Positions 53,915-63,919 of a DNA stretch of 64,000 nucleotides are shown here, one piece after another. Location: positions 99,101 to 163,100 of the forward strand of contig NZ_CAMFKW010000006.1 of assembly GCF_945957345.1 (NCBI RefSeq). Reading direction: 5' to 3'. Position 1 is the first letter of the stretch; every line of letters starts with the position of its first letter. Origin of the DNA: an uncultured Allobosea sp. (GTDB lineage: Bacteria > Pseudomonadota > Alphaproteobacteria > Rhizobiales > Beijerinckiaceae). The notes below the pieces were generated by a model. That model made no database searches. It had not been told where the DNA came from and saw nothing but the letters and a program-made list of their open reading frames with translations. A program made the position numbers and the translations under genes.

Positions 53915-55048
53915 ATGCCCGTCATGGTCTCGCGCGCGGAACCTTCTCTCAGCGGCCGCTGGTGGTGGTCGATCGACCGCTTCATCCTGACCGCGCTCGT
54001 CGCGCTCATGGTTTCCGGCGTCGTGCTGCTGATGGCGGGCGGCCCGCCGGTGGCCGAGCGGCTCGGCCTCTCGACCTTCCATTTCGTCAACCGGCAGGCG
54101 GCCTATCTCGCCGGTGCGATGGTGATCTTCCTCGGCGTCTCGCTGATGACGCCGCGCCAGGTGCGCCGCACGGCGCTGCTGCTCTATGTCGCCTCGCTCG
54201 CCATGGTGGTGGCGACGCTCTATTTCGGCGTCGAGGTGAAGGGGGCGAAACGCTGGCTGACGCTTGGGCCGCTGGGTTCCGTCCAGCCGTCCGAGTTCCT
54301 GAAGCCCGCTTTCGTCGTCATGGCCGCCTGGGCCTTCGCCGAGGGAACGCGCCGGCCGGACCTGCCGGGTACGATCCTGGCGCTGCTGCTGCTGCCCTTC
54401 ACTATCGTGCCGCTCGTCCTCCAGCCGGATTTCGGCCAGACCATGCTGGTCAGTCTCGTCTGGGCCGGGCTGTTCTTCGTCGCCGGGCTGCACTGGTTCT
54501 GGGTGATCGGGCTCGGCGGCGTCGGTGCGGTCGGCATCGTCGTGGCCTATGAATTCGTGCCGCATGTCCGCGCCCGTATCGAGCGCTTCATGGACAAAGG
54601 CTCGGGCGACTCGTTCCAGGTCGACACCGCGCTGGAAAGCTTCGCGCAAGGCGGCTGGCTCGGCAAAGGTCCGGGCGAGGGCACGGTGAAGCGCATCCTC
54701 CCCGACGCCCATACCGACTTCATCTTCGCGGTCACGGCCGAGGAGTTCGGCATCGTCGTCTGCATGCTGCTGGTGGCGCTTTTCGCGATCATCGTGATCC
54801 GGGCGCTGTTCGTGGCGCAGAAGGCGGAGGATCCGTTCATTCGCCTTGCGGTCACCGGCCTGGCCCTGCTCTTCGGCATCCAGGCGGCGATCAACATGAT
54901 GGTCAACCTGCACATGATGCCCGCCAAGGGCATGACGCTGCCCTTCATCTCCTATGGCGGCTCCTCGCTGCTCTCGCTCGCGGTCGGCACGGGCTTCCTG
55001 CTGGCGCTGACGCGGCGACGGCCGCGCTCCGCCGATTTCGGGGGGTGA
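53915..55048 (+). CDS. ftsW: Peptidoglycan glycosyltransferase FtsW
   Basis: SEDS-family TM protein; KRWLTLGPLGSVQPSEFLKPAFVV, LLQPDFGQTMLVSLVWAGLFFVAG, LPFISYGGSSLLSLAVGTGFLLAL. Confidence 0.96.
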   Translation: MPVMVSRAEPSLSGRWWWSIDRFILTALVALMVSGVVLLMAGGPPVAERLGLSTFHFVNRQAAYLAGAMVIFLGVSLMTPRQVRRTALLLYVASLAMVVATLYFGVEVKGAKRWLTLGPLGSVQPSEFLKPAFVVMAAWAFAEGTRRPDLPGTILALLLLPFTIVPLVLQPDFGQTMLVSLVWAGLFFVAGLHWFWVIGLGGVGAVGIVVAYEFVPHVRARIERFMDKGSGDSFQVDTALESFAQGGWLGKGPGEGTVKRILPDAHTDFIFAVTAEEFGIVVCMLLVALFAIIVIRALFVAQKAEDPFIRLAVTGLALLFGIQAAINMMVNLHMMPAKGMTLPFISYGGSSLLSLAVGTGFLLALTRRRPRSADFGG

Positions 55049-55052
55049 TCCG

Positions 55053-56156
55053 ATGGCCGCGAGCAAGCTCATCATGCTGGCAGCCGGGGGAACCGGCGGC
55101 CATCTTTTTCCGGCTGAGGCTCTGAGCCACGCGCTGCATGCCAAAGGCATGCGTGTCGTGCTGATGACCGATACGCGCGCCGCCGAATTCGCCGGCAGTT
55201 TCCCGGCCGAGGCGGTGCATGCCGTGCCGGCGGCGACGCCGTCCGGCCGCTCTCCATTGCAGAAAGCCAAGGCGCTCTTCCATATCGCCAAGGGCACGTT
55301 CTCCGCGCGGCGGATCATCCGGCAGGTGAAGCCGGATGTCGTCGTCGGCTTCGGCGGCTATCCGACTGTGCCGCCGGTGCTCGGGGCTTCGCTCGCAGGC
55401 GTTCGCACGCTGATCCATGAGCAGAACGCCGTGATCGGCCGGGCCAATCGCTTCCTCGCCGGCCGCGCCGACGTGATCGCGACCGGCTTTGCCAAGGTCG
55501 GCGGTCTTACGGAAGCGCAGCAGGCCAAGTGCCGCCATGTCGGCAACCCCGTGCGTCCCGCCGTGATCGCGGCTGCGGCCCATGAGTATGACCCGCCGGG
55601 CGAGGGCAAGATCAGGCTGCTCGTCTTCGGTGGCAGCCAGGGCGCGCGCATCATGGCCGATATCGTGCCGCCAGCGGTCCAGCTCTTGACCGATGCCGAG
55701 CGGGCCCGCCTGACCATCGTCCAGCAGGCGCGCGCCGAGGACGACGAGCGCGTGCGCGGCGTCTACGAGACGCTCGGCATTCCGGCGACAGTCGCGCCCT
55801 TCTTCAAGGATCTGCCGGCGCAGATGGCGGGCGCACAACTCGTGATCGCGCGTTCGGGCGCCTCGACGGTGGCGGAACTCACCGTGATCGGCCGGCCGGC
55901 GTTATTGGTGCCGCTACCGGGCTCGCTCGACCAGGATCAAGCCGCCAACGCGGCCTTCCTCGAAGGGGTGGGCGGCGCGACCCGCATCCTCCAGCCGGAC
56001 TTCACGCCGCGCCATCTTGCTGCCGAATTGTCCAAGCTCATCGCGCAGCCCACACACTTGACGACGATGGCGGCAAACGCGAAGAGCGCCGGCATCCCCG
56101 ACGCCGCCGACCGCCTCGCCGATCTCGTGATCGCCATGGCCAATCATTCGAACTGA
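55053..56156 (+). CDS. murG: UDP-N-acetylglucosamine--N-acetylmuramyl-(pentapeptide) pyrophosphoryl-undecaprenol N-acetylglucosamine transferase MurG
   Basis: IMLAAGGTGGHLFPAEALSHAL, VVVGFGGYPTVPPVLGASLAGVRTLIHEQNAVIGRANRFLA, GGSQGARIMADIVPPAV, ARSGASTVAELTVIGRPALLVPLP. Confidence 0.98.
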   Translation: MAASKLIMLAAGGTGGHLFPAEALSHALHAKGMRVVLMTDTRAAEFAGSFPAEAVHAVPAATPSGRSPLQKAKALFHIAKGTFSARRIIRQVKPDVVVGFGGYPTVPPVLGASLAGVRTLIHEQNAVIGRANRFLAGRADVIATGFAKVGGLTEAQQAKCRHVGNPVRPAVIAAAAHEYDPPGEGKIRLLVFGGSQGARIMADIVPPAVQLLTDAERARLTIVQQARAEDDERVRGVYETLGIPATVAPFFKDLPAQMAGAQLVIARSGASTVAELTVIGRPALLVPLPGSLDQDQAANAAFLEGVGGATRILQPDFTPRHLAAELSKLIAQPTHLTTMAANAKSAGIPDAADRLADLVIAMANHSN

Positions 56157-56171
56157 CAGGATTCCAGGACC

Positions 56172-57578
56172 ATGAAGCTGCCGCCGAAGCTCGGCTCCAT
56201 CCATTTCGTCGGCATCGGCGGCATCGGCATGTCCGGCATCGCCGAGGTCCTGCACAATCTCGGCTACAAAGTGCAGGGCTCGGACGCCTCCGACGGCGCC
56301 AACGTCAAGCGCCTCGCCGACAAGGGCATCACCACCTTCGTCGGCCACAAGGCCGAGAATATCGGCGAGGCCGAGGTCGTCGTGGTCTCGACGGCGATCA
56401 AGCGCGACAATCCCGAGCTGCTCGCCGCGCGCGAGAAGCGCCTGCCGGTGGTGCGCCGCGCCGAGATGCTGGCCGAGCTGATGCGCCTGAAGAGCTGCGT
56501 CGCCATCGCCGGCACCCATGGCAAGACGACCACGACCTCCCTGGTCGCGACGCTGCTGGAGAAGGGCGGGCTCGACCCGACCGTGATCAATGGCGGCATC
56601 ATCAACGCCTACGGCACCAATGCCCGCATGGGCGAGAGCGACTGGATGGTGGTCGAGGCCGACGAGTCGGACGGCACCTTCCTGAAGCTGCCGGCCGACG
56701 TCGCGATCGTCACCAATATCGACCCCGAGCATCTCGACCATTTCGGCACCTTCGACGCGATCAAGGCGGCATTCCGCTCCTTCGTCGAGAACCTGCCCTT
56801 CTACGGTTTCGCGGTGATGTGCATCGACCATCCGACGGTGCAGGGTCTCGTCGGCCAGATCACCGACCGCCGCGTCGTCACCTATGGCGAGAACCCGCAG
56901 GCCGATTTCCGTCTCATCGACATCGATCTTTCGGGCGGGCAGGCCCAATTCACGCTGCTGATCCGCGACCGCAAGACCGGCCGCGACGAGGTCATCCGCG
57001 ACCTCGTCATGCCGATGCCCGGCCATCACAACGCGCTCAATGCCACGGCTGCGATCGCGGTCGCCTATGACCTCGGCATCCCCGTGCCGCGCATTCGCGA
57101 GGCGCTGGCCGGCTTCGGCGGCGTGAAGCGCCGCTTCACCAAGACCGGCGAGTGGAACGGCGCGCTGATCTTCGACGATTACGGCCATCATCCGGTCGAG
57201 ATCGCTGCCGTGCTGAAGGCGGCCCGCGCCTCGACCAAGAACAAGGTGATCGCGATCGTCCAGCCGCATCGCTATACGCGCCTGTCGAGCCTGTTCGACG
57301 ATTTCGCCGCCTGCTTCAACGATGCCGATACGGTGATCGTGGCCGACACTTATGCGGCCGGCGAAGCGCCGATCGCCGGCGCCGATCGCGATTCGCTGGT
57401 CGCCGGGATCAAGGCGCGCGGCCATCGCCATGCGCTGCCGCTGGAAAGCTCCGACAAGCTCGCCGGGATGGTGGCGGAGCTGGCAGGACCCGGCGACTAT
57501 GTCGTCTGCCTCGGCGCCGGCAACATTACGCAGTGGGCCTACGCGTTGCCGGGGGAACTCGCGGCGCTCAAGGGGTAA
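56172..57578 (+). CDS. murC: UDP-N-acetylmuramate--L-alanine ligase MurC
   Basis: [81 protein letters not shown]. Confidence 0.98.
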   Translation: MKLPPKLGSIHFVGIGGIGMSGIAEVLHNLGYKVQGSDASDGANVKRLADKGITTFVGHKAENIGEAEVVVVSTAIKRDNPELLAAREKRLPVVRRAEMLAELMRLKSCVAIAGTHGKTTTTSLVATLLEKGGLDPTVINGGIINAYGTNARMGESDWMVVEADESDGTFLKLPADVAIVTNIDPEHLDHFGTFDAIKAAFRSFVENLPFYGFAVMCIDHPTVQGLVGQITDRRVVTYGENPQADFRLIDIDLSGGQAQFTLLIRDRKTGRDEVIRDLVMPMPGHHNALNATAAIAVAYDLGIPVPRIREALAGFGGVKRRFTKTGEWNGALIFDDYGHHPVEIAAVLKAARASTKNKVIAIVQPHRYTRLSSLFDDFAACFNDADTVIVADTYAAGEAPIAGADRDSLVAGIKARGHRHALPLESSDKLAGMVAELAGPGDYVVCLGAGNITQWAYALPGELAALKG

Positions 57579-57587
57579 GCCTTGAAT

Positions 57588-57714
57588 CCTTCTCCCCTTG
57601 GGGGAGAAGGTGGCCCGGCGTAGCCGGGTCGGATGAGGGAAGACCGGGTGAGGCGCTGCAAGGCTGCCCTCATCCGTCTGCTTCGCAGCCACCTTCTCCC
57701 CCGAGGGGAGAAGG
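57588..57714. repeat. Composite extragenic repeat between murC and the DUF559 gene
   Basis: CCTTCTCCCCTTGGGGGAGAAGGTGGCCCGGCGTAGCCGGGTCGGATGAGGGA... ends ...GCAGCCACCTTCTCCCCCGAGGGGAGAAGG; two inverted sub-copies. Confidence 0.85.
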
Positions 57715-57723
57715 AAGAGCCGC

Positions 57724-58161
57724 TTGATGAAAGGCACAGCCCTGCATCGCAAGAACTCATCCCGCACACGCGACTTCGCCCGCGGTCAGCGGGAGGAGCC
57801 GACACGGGCTGAAGCTCTGTTCTGGCAAGCGGTTCGCAACCGCCGTTTCGCTGGCTTGAAATTCAAGCGCCAGATGGCGATTGGGCCTTTCATCGCCGAT
57901 TTCTGCTGCTTCGAGCATAAGCTCATCGTCGAACTCGACGGCGAACCGCATGCAACTCTGGAGGCACGCACCAGGGACGCCGTCCGCACGGCTTTCCTGA
58001 AACGGGAAGGCTATCGGGTCTTGCGCTTTCCCAATGAACGCGTGCTAGGAAACCTCGAATTCGTCCTGCGCGAGATCGCAAGTGTTCTCGGTCTCGTGGG
58101 GCTTCCCTCATCCGACCCGGCTTTGCCGGGCCACCTTCTCCCCCGAGGGGAGAAGGAGTAA
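57724..58161 (+). CDS. DUF559 endonuclease-domain (Vsr-like fold) protein
   Basis: [94 protein letters not shown] matches the DUF559 pattern. Confidence 0.88.
   Translation: MMKGTALHRKNSSRTRDFARGQREEPTRAEALFWQAVRNRRFAGLKFKRQMAIGPFIADFCCFEHKLIVELDGEPHATLEARTRDAVRTAFLKREGYRVLRFPNERVLGNLEFVLREIASVLGLVGLPSSDPALPGHLLPRGEKE
58104..58156. repeat. 53-bp repeat, inverted relative to 57588-57640, overlapping the DUF559 3' end
   Basis: TCCCTCATCCGACCCGGCTTTGCCGGGCCACCTTCTCCCCCGAGGGGAGAAGG differs at 3 of 53 positions from the reverse complement of 57588-57640. Confidence 0.9.
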
Positions 58162-58171
58162 GCGCCGAGCC

Positions 58172-59098
58172 ATGCCCTTCGCAGACCTCACTTCCGACAT
58201 CCGTGCCTCGGCTCCCGATCTGCGGGGCCGGCTCCTTGCCAATCAGGAGCTCGCGGGCCTGACCTGGTTCCGCGTCGGTGGCCCGGCGCAGATCCTGTTC
58301 ACACCGGCCGATGACGAGGACCTCGCCTATCTGCTCTCGAAGCTGCCGGAGGATGTCCCGGTCACGGTGATCGGGCTTGGCTCCAACCTGATCGTGCGCG
58401 ATGGCGGCATTCCCGGCGTCGTCATCAGGCTCGGCGGCAGGGCCTTCGGCGAGATCGCGCTGGAGAGCGGCGACCGGCTGCGCGCCGGCACGGCCGTGCC
58501 GGACGTCAAGGTCGCGCGAGCCGCGGCCGATGCCTCGCTCGACGGATTGGCCTTCTATCGCGGCATTCCCGGCTCGATCGGCGGCGCGTTGCGCATGAAT
58601 GCCGGCGCCCATGGCGGCGAGACCACGGATGTGCTGGTTTCCGCGCGCGGCGTCACTCGCAAGGGCGAGATCGTGACGCTCTCCCATGCCGAGATGGGTT
58701 TCACCTATCGCAACAGCGCGGCCTCGACCCGCGACATCATCTTCACCTCGGCGCTGTTCCAGGGCCGGCCGGGCGACCAGTCGGAAATCCAGGCCGAGAT
58801 GGACCGGGTGACGCAGGCGCGCGAGGCTGCCCAGCCAATCAAGGAACGCACCGGCGGCTCGACCTTCAAGAACCCCGAAGGCGGCAAGGCCTGGAAGCTG
58901 ATCGAAGCTGCCGGCTGCCGCGGCCTGCGCGTCGGCGGGGCGCAGGTCTCCGAGATGCACTGCAACTTCCTGATCAACACCGGCGGTGCGACGGCGGCCG
59001 ATGTCGAAGGGCTTGGCGAGGAAGTTCGCCGCCGGGTCAAGGAGAATTCCGGCTTCGAGCTCCAGTGGGAGATCAAGCGGCTCGGGGTTGCGGCGTAG
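58172..59098 (+). CDS. murB: UDP-N-acetylmuramate dehydrogenase MurB
   Basis: [86 protein letters not shown]. Confidence 0.97.
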   Translation: MPFADLTSDIRASAPDLRGRLLANQELAGLTWFRVGGPAQILFTPADDEDLAYLLSKLPEDVPVTVIGLGSNLIVRDGGIPGVVIRLGGRAFGEIALESGDRLRAGTAVPDVKVARAAADASLDGLAFYRGIPGSIGGALRMNAGAHGGETTDVLVSARGVTRKGEIVTLSHAEMGFTYRNSAASTRDIIFTSALFQGRPGDQSEIQAEMDRVTQAREAAQPIKERTGGSTFKNPEGGKAWKLIEAAGCRGLRVGGAQVSEMHCNFLINTGGATAADVEGLGEEVRRRVKENSGFELQWEIKRLGVAA

Positions 59099-59960
59099 CC
59101 GGCACCGCGGAGGCGCGGCGGCGGGAGAGGATCATTCCCACGATCGTCGAGCCGAGCACGATCGCGATGCCCAGGAACTGAAGCGGGCTCAGCCATTCGC
59201 CCAGCAGCACCGCGCCCAGAATCGTCGCCATGGTCGGGCTGAGCAGCCCGAGAAAGGCGACGCCGGCCCCCAGTGTCGTGATTCCCCTGATCCACAGCCA
59301 GTAGGTCAGGGCGGTTCCGATGAGCACGAGATAGGTCAGGCCGATGCCGTTCAAGGCGCTCGGCAGTGGCGGCGCGCCTTCGACGAGCAGGGCTACCGGC
59401 AGCAGGATCAGGCCGCCGAGCGTGAGCTGCCAGGCCGCGATCGCGAGCGGCGAACCCATCTTGCCCCAGCGTTCGATCAGCACGGTTCCGGTCGCCATCG
59501 AGGCGGCGCTCAGGAGGCCGGCGACGATGCCGAGCGCATCGGGTTTCGCGTGCGGATCGAGCACAAGGAGGGCGACGCCGACGAGGCCGGCGAGCGCGGC
59601 GATGATCTGGCCGCGCACCGGACGCCGGCCGAGCAGGGGCCAGGCGAGCAGGCCGACAATCAGCGGTTGGGTCGAGCCGACCGTCGCGGCAAGGCCGCCG
59701 GGCAGGCGTGCCGCGCTGACGAAGAGCAGGGCGAAGAAGATGCCGATATTGGCAAGGCCGAGCGCCGCCAGCGGCAGGAGCTTGTCGCGCGGCGGCAGGC
59801 CGGGGCCGAGCGCCATCAATAGCAATCCAGCGGGCAGGGCCCGCAGCGCGCCGACGAGCAGCGGGTGATCCACTGGCAGCGTCTGGGTGAAGATGATGTA
59901 GGTCGTGCCCCAGATGCAGGGCACGAGGATCGTGGTCAGCAAGGTCCGGTTCAGTGGCAT
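59073..59960 (-). CDS. EamA/DMT family transporter
   Basis: [40 protein letters not shown]; ten TM segments; [46 protein letters not shown]. Confidence 0.92.
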   Translation of the reverse strand: MPLNRTLLTTILVPCIWGTTYIIFTQTLPVDHPLLVGALRALPAGLLLMALGPGLPPRDKLLPLAALGLANIGIFFALLFVSAARLPGGLAATVGSTQPLIVGLLAWPLLGRRPVRGQIIAALAGLVGVALLVLDPHAKPDALGIVAGLLSAASMATGTVLIERWGKMGSPLAIAAWQLTLGGLILLPVALLVEGAPPLPSALNGIGLTYLVLIGTALTYWLWIRGITTLGAGVAFLGLLSPTMATILGAVLLGEWLSPLQFLGIAIVLGSTIVGMILSRRRASAVPATPQPRAA

Positions 59961-60026
59961 TTCGGCCTCCGATGGCGCGTCGCGCTTGGCTCATGGTAGC
60001 GCGGCTGCTATGTTTGATTTGATATA

Positions 60027-60050
60027 AGATAATTCGATATAAAATTATCT
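60027..60050. promoter_or_regulatory. Candidate MarR operator AGATAATT-N8-AATTATCT
   Basis: Perfect 8-bp inverted arms in the eamA/marR divergent intergenic region. Confidence 0.65.
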
Positions 60051-60079
60051 GACGTGAAGTTACTTGGCAAGGAGTCGGA

Positions 60080-60589
60080 ATGGGTCAGGAGCGAGCCTCC
60101 GTTCAGAGCGGGCCGATGGATTCGATCCTGGCGCAGTGGCGACGGGAACGGCCCGATCTCGACACCGGCGTCATGGCGGTCTGCGGCGACCTCTGGCGCG
60201 CGGCAGACCGGGTGCGTGACGGGGTTGCTGCGAATCTCGTAGCCGATGAGCTGGATCTGGCCGGCTTCGACGTGCTGCTGACGCTCAGGCGCCAGGGCAG
60301 GGGGCAGGCGCTGTCGCCCTCCGAACTGGCGCAGGACATGATGATCTCGACCTCGGCGATGACCAACCGGCTCGACCGGTTGCAGAGGCGCGGCTTGATC
60401 GAGCGCCAGGCCGATCCTTCCGATCGGCGAGCCTTGCGGATCGTGCTGACCGAGGCCGGCTTCGTGCTGGCCGACCGAATCGTCGTCAGCCATGTCGCGA
60501 CGGAGGAGCGGCTGGTGAGTGCGCTCTCGGGAGAGGAGCGGGTAGAGCTGAGGCGGCTGCTTGCGAAGATCGGCGAGGCCCGACCCTAG
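60080..60589 (+). CDS. MarR family transcriptional regulator
   Basis: LAGFDVLLTLRRQGRGQALSPSELAQDMMISTSAMTNRLDRLQRRGLIERQADPSDRRALRIVLTEAG. Confidence 0.94.
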   Translation: MGQERASVQSGPMDSILAQWRRERPDLDTGVMAVCGDLWRAADRVRDGVAANLVADELDLAGFDVLLTLRRQGRGQALSPSELAQDMMISTSAMTNRLDRLQRRGLIERQADPSDRRALRIVLTEAGFVLADRIVVSHVATEERLVSALSGEERVELRRLLAKIGEARP

Positions 60590-60650
60590 CGCAGTTCCCG
60601 CGGCTTCCAGCCGTTGCGCGACGGCTCCGTTAACGCCGGCCGCGTCATGG

Positions 60651-60666
60651 TTAACGCGCTGTTAAC
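60651..60666. promoter_or_regulatory. Candidate CtrA binding site TTAA-N7-TTAAC upstream of ddl-ftsQ-ftsA
   Basis: TTAACGCGCTGTTAAC is an exact TTAA-N7-TTAAC, with additional TTAAC half-sites at ~60630 and ~60671. Confidence 0.7.
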
Positions 60667-60708
60667 CAAGTTTAACGAGGTTGGACGCATCGCAGGAGCG
60701 AAGCGTCG

Positions 60709-61623
60709 ATGACCAAACATGTTGCAGTGCTGATGGGCGGCTGGTCCGTCGAGCGGGAGGTCAGTCTCAACAGCGGCGCGGCCTGCGCGCGGGCGCTGGA
60801 GAGCGTCGGCTATCGCGTCACCCGCGTCGACGTGCAGCGCGACATCGCCGAGGTGCTGGCGAAGTTGAAGCCCGATGTCGCCTTCAACGCCCTGCATGGC
60901 CGGTTCGGCGAGGACGGCACGATCCAGGGCGTGCTGGAGATTCTGCGCATTCCCTACAGCCATTCCGGCGTGCTCGCCTCGGCGCTGGCGATCCGCAAGG
61001 ACCGGGCGAAGACCGTGGTGAAGGCGGCCGGCGTGCCGGTCGCGCATGGCGTCAACGTCTCGCGATTCGCCGCCGCCAAGCAGCATGTCCTGCCGCCACC
61101 CTACGTGCTCAAGCCGATCGACGAGGGCTCTTCCGTCGGCGTCGTGATCGTGAAGAAGGGCAGGGAACACCCGCCGCAGGAAATCGCCCGGCCGGACTGG
61201 CCTTGCGGCGAAATGCTGCTGGCCGAAACCTTCATTGCCGGGCGCGAATTGACCTGCGCCGTGATGGGCGACCGCAGCCTCGGTGTGACCGAAATACAAG
61301 CCGCAACCGGTGAGTTTTACGACTACGACGCGAAGTACGCGAAAGGCGGCTCGATCCACATCTGTCCGGCTCAAATTTTACCGAAAATTTACCAGCAGAT
61401 CGAAGAGTGTGCGTTAACGGCGCATCAAGCAATCGGATGCCGGGGCGTCAGCCGATCTGACTTCCGTTACCACGACGAGAGCGACACGCTCGTCTGGCTG
61501 GAGGTCAATACGCAGCCCGGGATGACCGAAACCAGCCTGGTGCCCGAGTTGGCTGCCCATGCGGGCCTGGATTTCGGTGAGCTCGTCAAATGGATGGTGG
61601 AGGACGCCTCCCTCGATCGGTGA
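60709..61623 (+). CDS. ddl: D-alanine--D-alanine ligase
   Basis: HVAVLMGGWSVEREVSLNSGAACARAL, NALHGRFGEDGTIQGVLE, YVLKPIDEGSSVGVVIV, EVNTQPGMTETSLVPELAAHAGLDFGELVKWMVE. Confidence 0.97.
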   Translation: MTKHVAVLMGGWSVEREVSLNSGAACARALESVGYRVTRVDVQRDIAEVLAKLKPDVAFNALHGRFGEDGTIQGVLEILRIPYSHSGVLASALAIRKDRAKTVVKAAGVPVAHGVNVSRFAAAKQHVLPPPYVLKPIDEGSSVGVVIVKKGREHPPQEIARPDWPCGEMLLAETFIAGRELTCAVMGDRSLGVTEIQAATGEFYDYDAKYAKGGSIHICPAQILPKIYQQIEECALTAHQAIGCRGVSRSDFRYHDESDTLVWLEVNTQPGMTETSLVPELAAHAGLDFGELVKWMVEDASLDR

Positions 61624-61628
61624 AAGCG

Positions 61629-62591
61629 ATGACGACGAAGACCGTTGCCATGCCCCGATATGCGCCTGCCCGGCCGCTCTCCCGGCTCCCGGTCGCGCCT
61701 GCCGCCCCCCAGCTTCTGGTGGGTGAGCAGCGCCAGGGTCGCTGGATGCGCCGCTCGCGCCGCAGCGCCGTCGCGGTGCCGCTGGCGCAGCGCCTGCCGC
61801 AGAGCCTCGGCACCTGGCTGGCGCTGGGCTTCCTCACGCTCAGCCTTGGCAGCGGCTTCGTGCTCGGCGGCCACTGGCAGACCATGCAGGACAATTACGG
61901 CGAGCCGCGCCACATGTTCGCGCGGGCGCTCGGCTTTGGCATCGACCGCGTCACCATTTCCGGCCTCTCGGGACTGTCCGAGCAGGAGGTCCTGGTCGCG
62001 GCCGGCATCGATTCGAAGACCTCGCTGGTGTTCTTCGACGCCGACGAGGCCCGCAAGCAGCTCGAGGCGACGCCGCTGATTCGCGAGGCCGCCGTCCGCA
62101 AGCTCTATCCGGGCGAGGTCTCGATCGCGCTGACCGAGCGCGAGCCCTATGCGCTCTGGCAGGTGAAGGGCGAGCTCTTCGTGATCGCGGCCGACGGCAC
62201 GGTGATCGACAAGATGGATGACGGCCGCTTCGCCTATCTGCCGCTCGTCGTCGGCGCCGACGCCAATAACCGCGCCGCCGAATATCTGGCGATCCGCAAC
62301 AAGGCCGGCGCCTTCGCCCAGCATATCCGCGCAGCGACCCTGGTTTCCGGGCGTCGCTGGAACCTGAAACTCGACAACGGCATGGATGTGCGCTTGCCCG
62401 AGACCAAGCCGGAAGCCGCGGTGCAGCGCCTCGTGTCGCTGGAGAGCGATTATCGCATCCTCGAGAAGGATGTGCTGGCCATCGACCTGCGCCAGCACGA
62501 TCGCGTTGTGATGCGGCTCTCGGAGGAGGCGGCCGCAGCCCGCGCCGACCAGCTCAAGAGCAAGGCCAAGAAGAAGGGAGGCGAGGCGTGA
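61629..62591 (+). CDS. ftsQ: Cell division protein FtsQ
   Basis: One TM segment, then POTRA-like VTISGLSGLSEQEVLVAAGIDSKTSLVFFDADEARKQLEATPLIREAAVRKLYPGEVSIALTEREPYALWQ; between ddl and ftsA. Confidence 0.95.
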   Translation: MTTKTVAMPRYAPARPLSRLPVAPAAPQLLVGEQRQGRWMRRSRRSAVAVPLAQRLPQSLGTWLALGFLTLSLGSGFVLGGHWQTMQDNYGEPRHMFARALGFGIDRVTISGLSGLSEQEVLVAAGIDSKTSLVFFDADEARKQLEATPLIREAAVRKLYPGEVSIALTEREPYALWQVKGELFVIAADGTVIDKMDDGRFAYLPLVVGADANNRAAEYLAIRNKAGAFAQHIRAATLVSGRRWNLKLDNGMDVRLPETKPEAAVQRLVSLESDYRILEKDVLAIDLRQHDRVVMRLSEEAAAARADQLKSKAKKKGGEA

Positions 62592-63919
62592 ACCACGTTA
62601 CCTCCCAGGGTTTGACCCCACGCATGCGTCCGCTGTCGTCGCGCAAGAGCGCGACCTTGTCGATTCTCGACATCGGCACCAGCAAGGTCGTCTGCCTGAT
62701 CGCCGAGTTGAGCCCGGCCGAGAGCAACGAGCGGCTGCGTGGGCGCACCCATGTCGCCCGCATCATCGGCATCGGCCACCAGCGCTCGCTCGGCCTGAAG
62801 GGCGGCGCGATCGTCGATCTCGAAAGCGCCGAGCGCGCCATTCGCGCTGCAGTCGATGCGGCCGAGCGCATGGCCAAGGTCGAGGTGCAGTCGGTCATCG
62901 TCAACCTGACCGGTGGGCGCATCGGCTCGCAGCATTACGCCGCCAGCGTCGACCTGCGCTCCGGTTCGGTCGGTGATGCCGATGTGAAGCGCGTGCTCGC
63001 GACCGCCGCGACCCATGCCCTGCGCCCCGGCAAGGCCGTGCTCCATGCCCTGCCGACCGGCTATGCGCTGGACGGCGTGCCGGGCGTGCTCGATCCGCGC
63101 GGGCTGATCGGCGGCAAGCTCTCGGTCGACATGCATGTCGTCGCCAGCGAGGCGGCGGCGGCGCGCAACGTCATGCTCGCGGTCGAGCGCTGCCATCTCG
63201 AAGTCGAGGCGGTGGTCGCGACCCCCTATGCCTCCGGCCTCTCGGTCCTCGTCGACGACGAATCGGAGATGGGCGTCGTGCTCGTCGATCTCGGCGGCGG
63301 CTCGACCTCGCTCGGCGTGTTCTCGGGCGGGCATCTCGTCCATGCCGACGCGATCGCCGTCGGTGGCAACCACATCACCATGGACGTGGCGCGCGGTCTC
63401 TCGACCCGCGTCTCGGCGGCCGAGCGGCTGAAGACGCTGCACGGTTCCTGCATCTCCAGCGCCTCCGACGAGCGCGACATGATCGCAGTGCCGCAGGTTG
63501 ACGACGACGAGCGCGACATGCCGAACCATCTCGCCAAGTCGCATCTGGTGCGGATCATCAAGCCGCGCGTCGAGGAGATCCTCGAACTCGTGCGCGACCG
63601 GCTGAACAATGCCGGCTTCTCGGCCCAGGCCGGGCGGCGCGTCGTTCTCACCGGCGGCGCCTGCCAGCTCACCGGCCTGCCGGAAGTGGCGCGGCGCATT
63701 CTCGGCGGCCAGGTCCGCACCGGCCGGCCTCTCGGGATCAAGGGCCTGCCGGAAGCGGGCAAGGGCCCGGCCTTTGCGGCGGCGGTCGGCCTGCTGGTCT
63801 ATCCGCAGGTCGCCCATGTCGAGCATTTCGAGCCGCGCGCCGCCGGTGCGCGCCATTTCGCAACCGGGACGGACGGCTATTTCTCGCGTGTCGGGCGGTG
63901 GCTGAAAGACAGTTTCTAG
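62588..63919 (+). CDS. ftsA: Cell division protein FtsA
   Basis: LSILDIGTSKVVCLIAEL, GVVLVDLGGGSTSLGVFSGGHLVHADAIAVGGNHITMDVARGLSTRVSAAERLKTLHG, VVLTGGACQLTGLPEVARRIL. Confidence 0.97.
   Translation: MNHVTSQGLTPRMRPLSSRKSATLSILDIGTSKVVCLIAELSPAESNERLRGRTHVARIIGIGHQRSLGLKGGAIVDLESAERAIRAAVDAAERMAKVEVQSVIVNLTGGRIGSQHYAASVDLRSGSVGDADVKRVLATAATHALRPGKAVLHALPTGYALDGVPGVLDPRGLIGGKLSVDMHVVASEAAAARNVMLAVERCHLEVEAVVATPYASGLSVLVDDESEMGVVLVDLGGGSTSLGVFSGGHLVHADAIAVGGNHITMDVARGLSTRVSAAERLKTLHGSCISSASDERDMIAVPQVDDDERDMPNHLAKSHLVRIIKPRVEEILELVRDRLNNAGFSAQAGRRVVLTGGACQLTGLPEVARRILGGQVRTGRPLGIKGLPEAGKGPAFAAAVGLLVYPQVAHVEHFEPRAAGARHFATGTDGYFSRVGRWLKDSF

Noticed and set aside
55914-57767. 617-aa reverse-strand ORF antisense to murC/murG
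   Set aside because: Shadow ORF of conserved dcw genes.
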